DNA of 64,000 nucleotides, from assembly GCF_032362555.1 (NCBI RefSeq), contig NC_083527.1, positions 5,208,001 through 5,272,000 on the forward strand, written 5' to 3'. This DNA is from Amyelois transitella. Lineage: Eukaryota > Arthropoda > Insecta > Lepidoptera > Pyralidae. Shown here piece after piece: positions 21,325-30,842 of the stretch. Below the pieces are notes generated by a model. It ran no database searches. It worked only from the letters and a program-made list of their open reading frames with translations, and was not told the origin of the DNA. How positions within the stretch are numbered: position 1 is the first letter of the stretch; each line of letters starts with the position of its first letter. Position numbers and translations under genes: made by a program.

Positions 21325-22068
21325 GTATCAAGGAAAATTTTTTCGAACGCTGAATTAGCAGTTGTCGTCACTACCATGGGCTCTTTTATATAATGTGAAG
21401 AATGCTTCATTCTCTGACACTTATCACAACGTTTTACGAATTCCTTTACGTCATTTTCAAGCCCTGGCCAATAGTAATATTTTTTAATATTTGTGAACAT
21501 CCTTCTAACGCCTGCATGGCCACTTGTAGGCAAAAGGTGGAAATCATTTAAAATAATTCGTTTTTCATCTTTATCTTCTATCCTTTTTATATCATTTAAA
21601 ACACACAAACGTGGTCCGGACCAATTCTTTATGTCTTTTATAGCGCTTACTAATTTCTCAATAAATAAACAATAATTCTTCTTCTTAATAAAACATACTT
21701 CACTTATGTCATTACTTTTACATAAAACACACAGTTCTCTCGCAAATTCGCCTGACGAAATTTGTGATTGAGAATCTGGATTAATAAAAATACATTTTTT
21801 CTCTTCAACATATAATAATGTGTTCGTTTTACTACTCTTATATCTCATTCTTCTTAAAAATTGCATGTCTGTAACACTCGCAAATCTTAACTCTATAGAT
21901 CTCTTGGGTTTAATATGTGTTTCTATGACTCTCGGGTGATCAGTCCAATCGTCAGTAGGTACCATATTATTCCCAGTATCTTTATTTTTCTCATTCTCAC
22001 GTCTTTTCTGTGCCCGTGTCATAACATTCACCATTTGTTCATTCATCTCCTTCAATTCATCCGATGAT
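21325..22068 (-). CDS. Pol, integrase zinc-binding part (between two insertions)
   Basis: The frame enters after the jockey tail with SSDELKEMNEQMV and passes a linker. It then shows the HHCC integrase_H2C2 finger (H in TSGHAG and C in RCDKCQRMKH, about 21400-21540) and reaches the first integrase Asp in FLDTV at 21330, where the TACA transposon interrupts. The ORF track of this frame begins inside the jockey tail; those first roughly 25 residues are not pol. Confidence 0.88.
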
Positions 22069-22983
22069 AGAATAGAATAGAATAGAATAGAATAGAATAG
22101 ATTTATTTTCAAAATTGGATACAAGGTATCACTTATTGACGTCACATAACTTAAATCTAATTATAACTACTACCGCTTCCAAAGCGCATGTGTAGAAGAA
22201 GCGGCGGAACAAACTACACTGCAGCATTTTCATAGGACGTCAATTTACAAATATAGATCTCTTAAATCTAAATCGTGGACGAATGCACATTGTCTACATT
22301 AAAAAACATGTATGAATGTAGAACTGATTATGTCAATATGAATATTTCGTCAAATAAAATAAATATAAAATAAAATATGTACATACTGTACAAATTATGT
22401 CAAGATCATGTCAAAAATACACAAGCATTTAAGAGGCCATTATGTCCAGCTCGGGCCACACATGTTTATCATTAATATAATCATCCGTGCTGTAATAGGC
22501 TTTCCTACAAAGCTCAACTTTAATATACTGTTTGAATTTTCTGTCATTCATTTCAAGAACACTTTTTGGTAATTTATTATAAAATCTTATACAATTAATC
22601 AGAAATGATTTCCCTACCTTAGCCAGCCGATGTGCTGGGATCGACAACTTGTAATTGTTCCGCAGTGATCTACTAGTACATTCACCTACTTTTTTGAAAG
22701 AGTCTAAGTTTTTCCTAACATGCATGATGTTATCGAATATGTATTGGGAGGGCAAAGTTAAAATATTTAGGTTTTTGAAAAAATCTCTAAGGGAATCTCT
22801 TTGTTTAAGACCGTAGATATATCGAATTGCCCTTTTTTGTAAAATGAAAATAGTTTGTATGTCTGCTGCTGATCCCCAAAGCAGTAGACCATATGACATT
22901 AAACTATGAAAATAACTAAAATATACTAGCTTAGCAGTTGCCACATCCGTCAAATGCCTAATACGACGAATAGCGTATGCTGC
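22069..22983 (-). mobile_element. 5'-truncated jockey/CR1-like non-LTR retrotransposon
   Basis: The minus-strand text enters pol after about 22984 and starts with AAYAIRRIRHLTDVATAK. This is the extreme C-terminal part of a jockey-like reverse transcriptase ORF2 (SYGLLLWGSAADI, AIRYIYGLKQRDSL) and ends with a stop at 22429. A 3' UTR of about 330 bp follows, then a (TTCTA)n tail at 22069-22103. The same 3' UTR occurs twice near 53.1-53.35 kb. Heavy 5' truncation and a simple-repeat tail are usual for target-primed insertions. I could not fix the target duplication. Confidence 0.85.
22429..22983 (-). pseudogene. C-terminal fragment of jockey-like reverse transcriptase
   Basis: About 184 codons of the region after the RT core. 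No catalytic YADD remains. It is fused in frame to the Gypsy pol upstream by chance, so a naive ORF call gives a 902-aa chimera (25137-22429). Confidence 0.85.
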
Positions 22984-25137
22984 AGAACTAAGACTAACTA
23001 TACATAAGCGAGACAATGCATCTGCAGCTGCATTATCAGCTCCTCTTATATACTCTATCACAAAATCATACTCTTCCAAAGCCATTCTGAACTTCATCAA
23101 TCTACTAGACGGATCCTTCATATTAAACAGATAGACAAGCGGTTTATGATCTGTTTGTATAATAAATTTCCGACCGTATAAGTATGGGCGAAAATGTTTT
23201 ACGGCCCAAACTATTGCTAATAACTCTTTTTCAATAGTTGGATAGTTCTTTTCCGCTTTGTTAAGACTCCTACTTGCATAGGCTACTGGCCTGCCATCGT
23301 TGTTATTTAAAACTGCACCTATAGCATATCCCGATGCGTCTGTCTGAATTATAAATGTATTTTCCTGAGATAAATTGGGATATTGTAATACAGGGTGAGA
23401 AATTATTGCATTTTTAAGAGTTTCAAATGATTTTTGACAAGCATCATCCCACACAAATATTACATTTTTCCTGCATAATTGATTTAATGGATGAGCCTTT
23501 TCAGCAAAATTTGGAACAAATCGCCGATAATAGTTAACAAATGCTACAAATCTTTTTGCCTCATCTGTTGTTTTTGGAACATGATAATTTTGAACTATTT
23601 TAATTTTTTCTGGGTCTGGTAAAACACCAGCTGCCGAAACTACATGACCTAAATATAAAATATCTTTTTTCAAAAATTCACATTTATTTGGATTCAATTT
23701 AAGGTTCACTTCTCGGAGTCGCTGAAAAATGTCCTGTAAGTTTTTATTGTGACTTTCTAAATCTCGTCCCATACATATTAAATCATCTTGATACACCATA
23801 CATTTTTCATACGTAAGACCTGCCATAGCTATATTCATCATCCTGGAAAATGAGCTAGGACTAGTTTTTAGACCCATAGGCATCCTAGTCATTTGAAACT
23901 GACCTGAACAGAACGCAGTATATTTTCGGCTACTTTTTTCTAAGCTTACATTGTAATATCCTTGGTGAAGATCTAAATGTGTATAATATACACAACCCGA
24001 TAACGAATCTAATATTTCATGAATATTTGGAAGGGGAAACTTATCTTCCTTAATAACATTATTAATTTTCCTATAATCTACTACCAACCTCCACTTTTTC
24101 TCACCTGTGGAATCTAATTTTTTAGGAACCAATAATATTGGACTAGACCACTCACTTTGACAGGGTTCTATAATACCTTCACTAAGCATTTTATCTATTT
24201 GTTTTTTAATTTCATCTTTTTGTGAATGTGGTAATCTGTACGGTTTCACGAAAATCGGTTCAGTATTTTGTTTAAGGTGTATGCTATGTTCATAAATATT
24301 AGTTGTTGATAATTTATCAGAAGGTAAATAAAATATGTCTGCATATTTCACACATATATTTTCAATAGACTTTTGCTCTTCCATATTAAGATAATCCAAC
24401 TTTAATTCCATTAATAACCTTCGGGCCCGATCAGCATTTTTATTACATTTTCCAAAAGCACAACTTTGATAATCACTAGCTTTGTGAACTATAGGTTTTA
24501 TTTCACTTAATGTCAAGTTCTTTTCTGTGGTATTTAAAATTTGTATAGGGATTTTACCGTTCTCAGGTTTTACTAATGCACTAGCTATATAAATGCCATC
24601 ACAAATTTCAGAAGAACATACAACACTTTCTTCCGTCAACTCTGTATCAATATAATGTATAGTCTCACATCTGGAAGGAATATTAAACGAACACTGATTA
24701 GTTGTTAAGGGCATGACTATCTGTTTATTTTCGTTTGAATATAATTGTAGCGATTTATTTTTAAAATCCAGTGTCGCTCTATATTTATTCAAAAAGTCTT
24801 GTCCAATTATTCCATTCGCCCTACAAGGTAAAGAATCGAATACATAAAATTTCTGAGTAACACTGTTCTTCATAGATGGTATGAATAACTGTAAACAAAC
24901 GTATCCAATTGCTCTAACTCTACCACCTATGCCGTCTATCTCTATGTGCTCTTTTTGGAGTGGAATATTTTGCTCTCTGACATGTTTATACTTTATAGCC
25001 GATATAGAAGCGCCGGTGTCGACTAACCAAGAATATGCGCAGTTGTTAGACAAATGTAATGTTACATGACAAGTATTGTTACTAGCCAATATTTGATGTT
25101 TAGTCACGAAAAAACTGAATATTAGAATTCGTATCAA
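22984..25137 (-). CDS. Pol: protease, reverse transcriptase, RNase H
   Basis: In order: aspartic protease with WLVDTGASISA (about residue 38); RT with VDYRKINN, LDLHQGYYN and the active-site VYQDDLI (about residues 345-455); RNase H with IQTDASGYAIGAV, EKELLAI, QTDHKPL and ADALSRL (about 600-710). The jockey fragment follows. The start overlaps gag by 38 nt in another frame, so expression probably needs a -1 frameshift. No stop or missing catalytic residue was seen up to the insertion. Confidence 0.92.
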
Positions 25138-26284
25138 CCTTTCCTTCTACGTCATCACGTGAAATCATATGAACTTGATGATTATAGTTGTTTGTCCTAC
25201 CTCGATAGTTTCGTCCAAAATTTCGGCGAGGAGTCGAACCTCTATAACTATTATCACGACCACCTCTATTGCGCCACACTCTCGCACCTTGGTTTCCTCC
25301 TCGTTGACCGCTAGACCCCTGTTGCATATGATTATACTGGGTGTACTTACCTCGATATACTCTCGGACCTCTATTGTAGTTACCACGGCCTCTAAAATTA
25401 CGATTACCATTATTACGATAATTCCTCATTGTCATAATATTGTTGGAAGTCGATGGTGATGCGACATCCTCCTCTACCGCTGCTTGAACTGCATCCTTTA
25501 AGGATGTAAATTTCTGTGCTAAAATAATAGTGGAAATCCTACGATTTCGCAATCCTTCAGCAAACTGTCGAATAGCTTGATTTTCGTTTATACTTTTTAA
25601 AGCTTTATACTTTTCCGAATCTCCTTGTGATTGCGAAATTGTAAGATTGACAAACATCTCTGAAAGTTCTTTTCCATAATCTACAATCGACATCTCATTC
25701 TGTTTTAACGATAATAATTGTTTCTGTATCGCTGTTGCTGATTTTTTAGCTAACAAGCACGATCTCATCGCAAGTACTAAATCGGCAATAGTGTCATATT
25801 TATCATTTAAAAGTAATTTTGCACTTTCTGACAACCTACTCCTCAATACAAAAGTTATTAATTTTTTCTGTGATTCACTATCTAGTGTTTCTGCATAATA
25901 CTCAATAGTGTCAATGAGGTGTTTTGTGTTATTTTCATCATCATTCATAACAGGTAATAAACCCAAAGCAACTTTATGGTTAAATTTCTCCATTGTAACT
26001 ATCTTTCTATCAATTTTACACAAACTTTCTATTTCTTTAAATAAATCTTCAAATAAAGTACAATGTTTACACAATAATTCGTAATCCTCACTTGTTAAAT
26101 CATTCAACTTCTCATTTATCTCCTCTAATACCTGCTCATATTTTAATTTTATCTGTTCAGCTTCTCTTAATTTCTTTTCAATAGTTTCTCCTATTCGTTT
26201 AGAAGGTCCTATTTTTATTAAATAAGTACGTATACATAATAATTCCTTATATATATCATGAATCAATTGAGCCATAACAATCAA
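25100..26284 (-). CDS. Gag of the LTR retrotransposon
   Basis: 394 aa, or 391 from the second ATG at 26275 (MAQLIHDIYKEL). The N-terminal half has a coiled coil (AEQIKLKYEQVLEEINEKL). The middle is a helical capsid-like region. The C-terminal 110 residues are rich in RGG, RGN and YRG repeats with no CCHC knuckle, so RNA binding is probably through the arginine-glycine tail. It ends inside the start of pol. Confidence 0.88.
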   Translation of the reverse strand: MIVMAQLIHDIYKELLCIRTYLIKIGPSKRIGETIEKKLREAEQIKLKYEQVLEEINEKLNDLTSEDYELLCKHCTLFEDLFKEIESLCKIDRKIVTMEKFNHKVALGLLPVMNDDENNTKHLIDTIEYYAETLDSESQKKLITFVLRSRLSESAKLLLNDKYDTIADLVLAMRSCLLAKKSATAIQKQLLSLKQNEMSIVDYGKELSEMFVNLTISQSQGDSEKYKALKSINENQAIRQFAEGLRNRRISTIILAQKFTSLKDAVQAAVEEDVASPSTSNNIMTMRNYRNNGNRNFRGRGNYNRGPRVYRGKYTQYNHMQQGSSGQRGGNQGARVWRNRGGRDNSYRGSTPRRNFGRNYRGRTNNYNHQVHMISRDDVEGKVDTNSNIQFFRD

Positions 26285-26535
26285 ATATAAGAGCTTACCC
26301 TTAACTAGTGTTTACTTATCGTCCATCCATACACGGAGCCTCATCGCGTTACCCTCTACACTGCACTTTATTTTGTTAGATATTTATTATAAGTAATGTT
26401 CTTTCTCTTCTTTTATGATTGAATTCATTTCTTAAAAGGTCCTTATTTATTTATTTTTTATTTATTTTTATCACTTCACTTTCACTTTTTATGCCGACAC
26501 TTGTATTGTATTGCACTATTTCCGCATTTTGCGTC
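26285..26535 (-). other. Spacer between membrane ORF and gag
   Basis: AT-rich leader sequence with runs of TTTATTTA (about 26445-26470). No feature recognised. Confidence 0.4.
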
Positions 26536-26823
26536 TTAGACCTGCTCGACCTTATCTGCCTCACGTCGTCCACGCCATGACCTCATCAGGAATGACTCTC
26601 TCTTATTTGTTTGCCTTATCTCCTCTCTAATCCACTTTCTGTGGCATCTTTTGTAAAAATGGTATATGACCATGCACACTCCGACAAATAGTATAACAAA
26701 AATTACACTGAGCATAATATTTGTTAAGCCCATATGTCGCTCTATCGTGGCTTGATTTAAAGCTCCACCACCAGCTGCATTTTGCGCCAAAATTATTTCC
26801 TCTTTAGTTTGAGATGCGCCCAT
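26536..26823 (-). CDS. Small single-pass membrane protein encoded upstream of gag
   Basis: The frame is open from 26880, but the ATG at 26823 gives MGASQTKEEIILAQNAAGGG, a start that fits an N-myristoylation pattern (Gly2, Ser4). This is followed by a hydrophobic helix of about 22 residues (IMLSVIFVILFVGVCMVIYHF) and a basic tail, 95 aa in all. It lies between the 5' LTR leader and gag on the coding strand. Similar short MG…AQNA-AGG proteins occur in insect data as I recall, but I cannot give a function. It is not an envelope protein: no signal peptide, no ectodomain, no fusion peptide. Confidence 0.7.
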   Translation of the reverse strand: MGASQTKEEIILAQNAAGGGALNQATIERHMGLTNIMLSVIFVILFVGVCMVIYHFYKRCHRKWIREEIRQTNKRESFLMRSWRGRREADKVEQV

Positions 26824-26958
26824 TATGACGATTTTTAATATCCACTTCACACGTCGACAGATAGAGAACAAAATTTGCACTGCCCATTCTGTACTTAGTA
26901 GCCTTGCACTGTAGCACCGAGACGAAATCCGAAACTACACGTGCCAAACCGACACCAA

Positions 26959-26975
26959 ATATGGCAGGGTCGCCA
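26959..26975 (-). promoter_or_regulatory. Primer-binding site
   Basis: Directly after the 5' LTR on the coding strand stands TGGCGACCCTGCC, starting with the TGG expected to pair with a tRNA CCA end. The tRNA is not identified. Confidence 0.7.
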
Positions 26976-27086
26976 TGTAAAGGTGGTGTGTTAGGAGACT
27001 AATTGATAGACCGAATGATGAGTTAATACTGAATTATATTTCATACAAATCACTTATAAATAGGGTTACATTGTCTTACCTCTACA
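26976..27086 (-). repeat. 5' LTR
   Basis: 111 bp, TG…CA, identical to the 3' copy. On the coding strand it contains CCCTATTTATAAG, a possible TATA-type element. LTRs this short leave little room for U3 signals. Confidence 0.92.
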
Positions 27087-27899
27087 CGACGTCTCTGTCT
27101 CACTCACTGCGCAGTCTTCTATGGGACCAGTTTTGCTGTCCTTTCCGCTCTCGCATGTCGGAACCGCAGTACAGGCCTCCACGTGTCTCTCGAGATCGTC
27201 TGTTGCGTTCACTTGCTCGCGTGTAAAGGAGACAGACTTACTCGGGCGGGTCGATGCACGCGCAGGAGTCGAGTGGTCATTGACCTCATTCGTAGATACC
27301 CGCACAGTTTTTATCGGAACATATTGTAGACCTATAGGCCCGCTATTTAAGTCATACAAACTATCTTGCAGACACGCTCCTCTTCTGTTGTTTACCAAAC
27401 TGCGGGAACGGCAAGCATCCATTGGAATAATCGATGCATGCTTCAAGTTTTCCATCTCATATTTAAGGTTTTCAAACATGTCTATCGTAACGGCTACCTG
27501 CTGCAACGAGCTTACTTGGTTCTGAAGTCTCGCAATATCTTTAAGCAAACGTGAGCAATCAATGTGATCAAAACCAACGCTCGGTACGAGATGTAAGTCC
27601 TTAGCCACAAATATTGGAAGGACTTCTGCACTCGTCGACTTCATAACACCAATAATATCATCCAAATCTCGCGCCATTCTTTTCTTGCCCTCCTTTCTTC
27701 GTATTGGCATTTTCTTGGCATTGGGCAAAGAGTCATACAACAATGACTTCGCTTCCGCAATTTTTTCGACACTGAAAGAGGAACTAACCAACTGATGGAT
27801 GCTCTCCTCATCCATATAATCTAACACATTAGCCAGAAATGCAAGAAGTTCGTTAATAACAACGTTGCAACTCGCGCACTTTACTATTTTCGAAGTCAT
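27087..27899 (-). CDS. Repeat-family ORF, first (5') piece
   Basis: The ATG at 27899 (MTSKIVKCASCNVVINELL) is preferred over the upstream one at 27947. 271 codons run to the LTR duplication at 27087. A CxxC pair sits at the N-terminus. A helical region has KKMPIRRKEGKKR, a coiled coil lies around residues 125-170 (LQNQVSSLQQ, FENLKYEMENL), and a Ser/Thr-rich tail ends ETETS at the insertion. It continues at 15985 and 346. The complete ORF would exceed 430 residues. I read it as the gag- or ORF1-like gene of a lepidopteran repeat family. It could also be a host multigene family. Confidence 0.65.
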
Positions 27900-27909
27900 A
27901 ATTGCCTTT

Positions 27910-28340
27910 ATCGATGAGTCACGGTCACAAAGCAACCGCGTCCGCACGCATTCGACTGCGTCGAGCGATTTAAGCTTGTCGCTTCAGCTTTGCGTATAGA
28001 AACTGAAGAATTGCGTCTCATAAAGGCGTGAACCCAATCCAATTCAGCTGTTTTGCTGCTATGATCAAAATTGGTTTTGATATTGTTGAGCTCAGCATAT
28101 TTAAAAACAGGTTTACGCAATTCTGAGACATTTAGTCCATAGTACAGCGAACCCAGCAACTTGTTCAGAAATTTCAGTTTCTTGCTGTTGGGTGAATACG
28201 TGTTTGCGGCCTAGTCTTGGGTTGCTAATGTTTTCATTTTTTAAATCGATCTCTTAAAGTAGTAAATGGTATGTTATGTTGTTTTACGGCTTTTCTTATT
28301 AATAATCCTCTTTCAATCGCAACTTTAGCAGATTGAATGA
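27910..28340 (-). pseudogene. pogo/Tigger-type transposase DNA-binding fragment
   Basis: In minus orientation there is first an HTH_psq-like piece (KVAIERGLLIRKAVKQHN, then IPFTTLRDRFKK; about 28330-28235), then stops. A second frame from about 28145 follows with YGLNVSELRKPVFKYAELN and WVHAFMRRNSSVSIRKAEA, matching the CENP-B-like HTH of pogo elements. Frameshifts separate the parts and the DDE domain is absent. Confidence 0.72.
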
Positions 28341-28372
28341 ATGAATGAAAGATTTATTTGAAATAACTCAAC
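28341..28372 (-). repeat. Non-LTR tail with (ATTC)n
   Basis: On the minus strand GTTATTTCAAATAAATCT is followed by four or so ATTC units. This looks like the 3' end of a truncated non-LTR insertion joining the pogo and Gypsy fragments. Confidence 0.45.
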
Positions 28373-29335
28373 GTACACAACGTTCACCGCAGGGACGCCA
28401 CCCGTTGTCCTTTTTGGAAACGAGGTGAATGGTTGATGCCCATTGGCTATCGGAAGGACGTGCAATACCACTAGCCAACATCGCATCAAACTCTTGTTTA
28501 GCTATTTTGAGTTTATCGGGTGCTAAACGGCGCGGTGCACAGGATACTGGAGGTCCTGGTATAGTTCTAATGTGGTGTGTAGTAGTGTGCTTTATAATAC
28601 CAGGAAAACCAGCAGGTCGTTTAATTTCAGGAAATTCTGACAAAATGACATGATATATGCTATTACCACCAGTCAAGACTTTGACACTTGAAATAAGCTG
28701 TTTCTGTGAGGCTTTAGAAGCTATAATACTGACATTGGTTAGGCTATCAATTAATTTTTGTTTGCTGACATCAACAATAATTTTGTAAAAAGCATCGCGG
28801 AAATTGGATACACACATATGTCACTTCCGGTGTCTTGTAAAACGACTCGTCTATATAGTCTTAAGAAAATCTTCTGGGATGGATGGTCCAGCGAGATGTT
28901 GCAAATGTCTGAGAAACTGCGAAGGTTTTCGACTTTCCATCTGTTCATGCATGAGTAATTGTTTCACTTTATTTTCCTGGGACACAGACAAACGTTTAAC
29001 TAATTCAGACTTCAGGCGCTCGTAATCTGCGGGATCAGTCAGGATGTCCTCTACCTTGGCTGCATACTGCCTATCCAACGTCGCCACAACGTGATAAAAC
29101 TTAGTCTCGTTGTTCGTGATCCGCATTATGGCAAACTGGCCCTCCACTTGCGCGAACCTTATCGCCGGTTTTTCAGGTCAAAACGGAGGAATTTTCATAT
29201 GTACGGGCGCTGAAGGTACAAACACAGGAGCCGTCGTAGAAGTCGTGTCAGACGACGCGTCCTCAAAATTGGATTTCACCATACCAAGTTGTGTTTTAAT
29301 ACGTACGGTCACATTCTTCTTATCGTCATCCGACA
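28373..29335 (-). pseudogene. Gypsy gag-pol fragment with premature stop and frameshifts
   Basis: The gag ATG is at 29335 (MSDDDKKNVTVRIKTQ). An in-frame TGA stands near 29178, where tryptophan is usual (PPF-stop-PEKPAI). Then come the gag core (FAQVEGQFAIMRITNNETKF, LKSELVKRLSVS, FLRHLQHLAG), a frame change into protease (LQDTGSDICVYP, about 28830) and the start of RT (RRLAPDKLKIAKQEFDAML, STIHLVSKKDNGWRPCG). The text ends abruptly at 28373. The order matches Mag-like Gypsy elements. Confidence 0.82.
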
Positions 29336-29372
29336 TCCTCTTGCAAATTCCGTGTTCTTAGGGGTCACCAGT

Positions 29373-29574
29373 TGTAGGAAGTATAGTTATAAAAGTTTTT
29401 TATTCCTACAGAAGGTAGAAGAAGAAAAGAGGAGAGAAATAATCAGTTAAAAATCACTATATTATTCAACATAAAATTAAGAACATCTAACAACAAAAAT
29501 TATTTTTGACATCTCTCAAACAAACAACATCATGGCAACCGTTGCTATGGCGCATACCAAGAAGGTTGCCTACA
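29373..29574 (-). repeat. LTR of the broken Gypsy element
   Basis: On the minus strand TGTAGGCAACC…CTTCCTACA forms a 202-bp unit with TG..CA ends and the inverted TGTAGG/CCTACA. Two bases later stands TGGTGACCCC, a typical primer-binding site, just before the gag ATG. No partner LTR is in the window. Confidence 0.65.
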
Positions 29575-29649
29575 CTTGTGAACAATTTTATCTACAAGTG
29601 CAAGGCCTATATGCTTGTTATCCGATTTTGATTGAACTTCTACCAATGC

Positions 29650-29940
29650 GGTAGGTAAAACACAGATGAATGTTAGTTATTATCTCTACTAAAACAAGTA
29701 AAAATTGGCTCGTCTAACCTGTTTGTAGAGACTCTTTCTTTATTTTGAGAAACAATTGAAGAAACTTGATTTTGCGGATGAAGAAGTGAGTGATGGCGTT
29801 CATTACAGATTTTGCAATTAGTGGTCTTTAGGCAATAGTTAACTGAATGATTTCCTCCTAAACAATTCATACATATACGATTATTTATAACAAATTCATT
29901 CTTCGTAATAGTTTGGTTTTTGACCTATAAAATTTTATTA
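29650..29940 (-). pseudogene. BEL/Pao gag fragment with zinc knuckles
   Basis: Minus frame with CMNCLGGNHSVNYC and CKICNERHHSLLHP, the paired CCHC-like knuckles of BEL/Pao polyproteins, preceded by TKNEFVINNR. It is open for about 85 codons and then stops. No protease or RT adjoins it. Confidence 0.7.
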
Positions 29941-30842
29941 ACTCATCAGATAATTATCAAAAATTGCTATAGAAGAGAGGATAGCAGTAACCTTGATAAT
30001 ACAAACTAAAAATATGGATAATACTATGATTAAACAACATACATACATTTATTTGTTCAGTTTCTAAAATCAGTTATTTAGGTGATACTTGAGTAATGAT
30101 GTGTCAGATAGCTTACTAAAAGTGATTAGTGTTTAAGCAAAAGAAAAACAGCTATATTTCATTATCTGATTTATTAAACTGATTTATTTAATTAAACAAA
30201 TCTAAGCACAAGCTTAATTCAAATTTTACAGATATTATATTATATATTATATTATATTATATTATATTATATTATATTATATTATATTATATTATATTAT
30301 ATTATATTATATTATTATATTATATTATAATTCCATAAAATTATAGCAACAGTAGCAACAGCAAAATATAATATTATTATTACAGCGATTAAAATAACGT
30401 GATCAAAATAAAACGACTCACCAAGTATTGCGGCTCCGATGCGCACAGTCTGACAACTCCGAAACAAATGACACTCGGTCGGTGCGCTCTTGGCTTTAAA
30501 TAGTGTGACGTAAACAACAAGATGGCGCCTGACAGAGTGTCATCGTTTCACAACTGTTTTGATTTTGAATATGTATATTGTTTAAAACAAGTTTATTTTA
30601 TTACAATAAATTACGAAAATAAATTAATTAAAATGAAACTAAAAACTGCCTTGCATAATGAACGGGAATAAGGTGTTTGTGAAACATCATAGACTTTTAA
30701 ACAATGATTATTTACATGTTTAATTAGGCTTTAATTAAATATAATGCGATATGCATGATTATGCTAACAGATTTGATAGAGATTTGGTTAAGTTGTGATA
30801 TCAGTCAGATTATCAAGTGATAAATAAAAATATATTTATTAA
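29941..30842. other. AT-rich spacer with a pentanucleotide satellite
   Basis: It holds the (TATTA)n run at about 30232-30330 and a GC-richer segment at 30420-30560 (ending near ACAAGATGGCGCC). No gene recognised. Confidence 0.5.
30232..30330. repeat. (ATATT)n microsatellite
   Basis: About 19 units of TATTA with few interruptions. Confidence 0.95.

Larger units (their letters stand above)
15990..27086 (-). mobile_element. Ty3/Gypsy-type LTR retrotransposon, nearly complete, with two insertions
   Basis: Two 111-bp direct repeats, TG…CA, read as identical (15990-16100 and 26976-27086). They are flanked by the 4-bp duplication CGAC (15986-15989, 27087-27090). In minus orientation the order is 5' LTR, primer-binding site (TGGCGACCCTGCC), small membrane ORF, gag, then pol with protease, RT, RNase H and integrase, a purine tract and the 3' LTR. 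The Gypsy domain order fits. No envelope gene is present. Without the nested transposon and jockey fragment it is about 6.35 kb. The identical LTRs indicate a recent arrival. Confidence 0.93.

Noticed and set aside
22429..25137. A single 902-aa pol protein
   Set aside because: The last 184 residues are a jockey-like fragment fused by insertion. The real pol resumes at 22068.
30232..30330. CRISPR-like regular repeat
   Set aside because: Simple pentanucleotide microsatellite without spacers, in a eukaryotic context.
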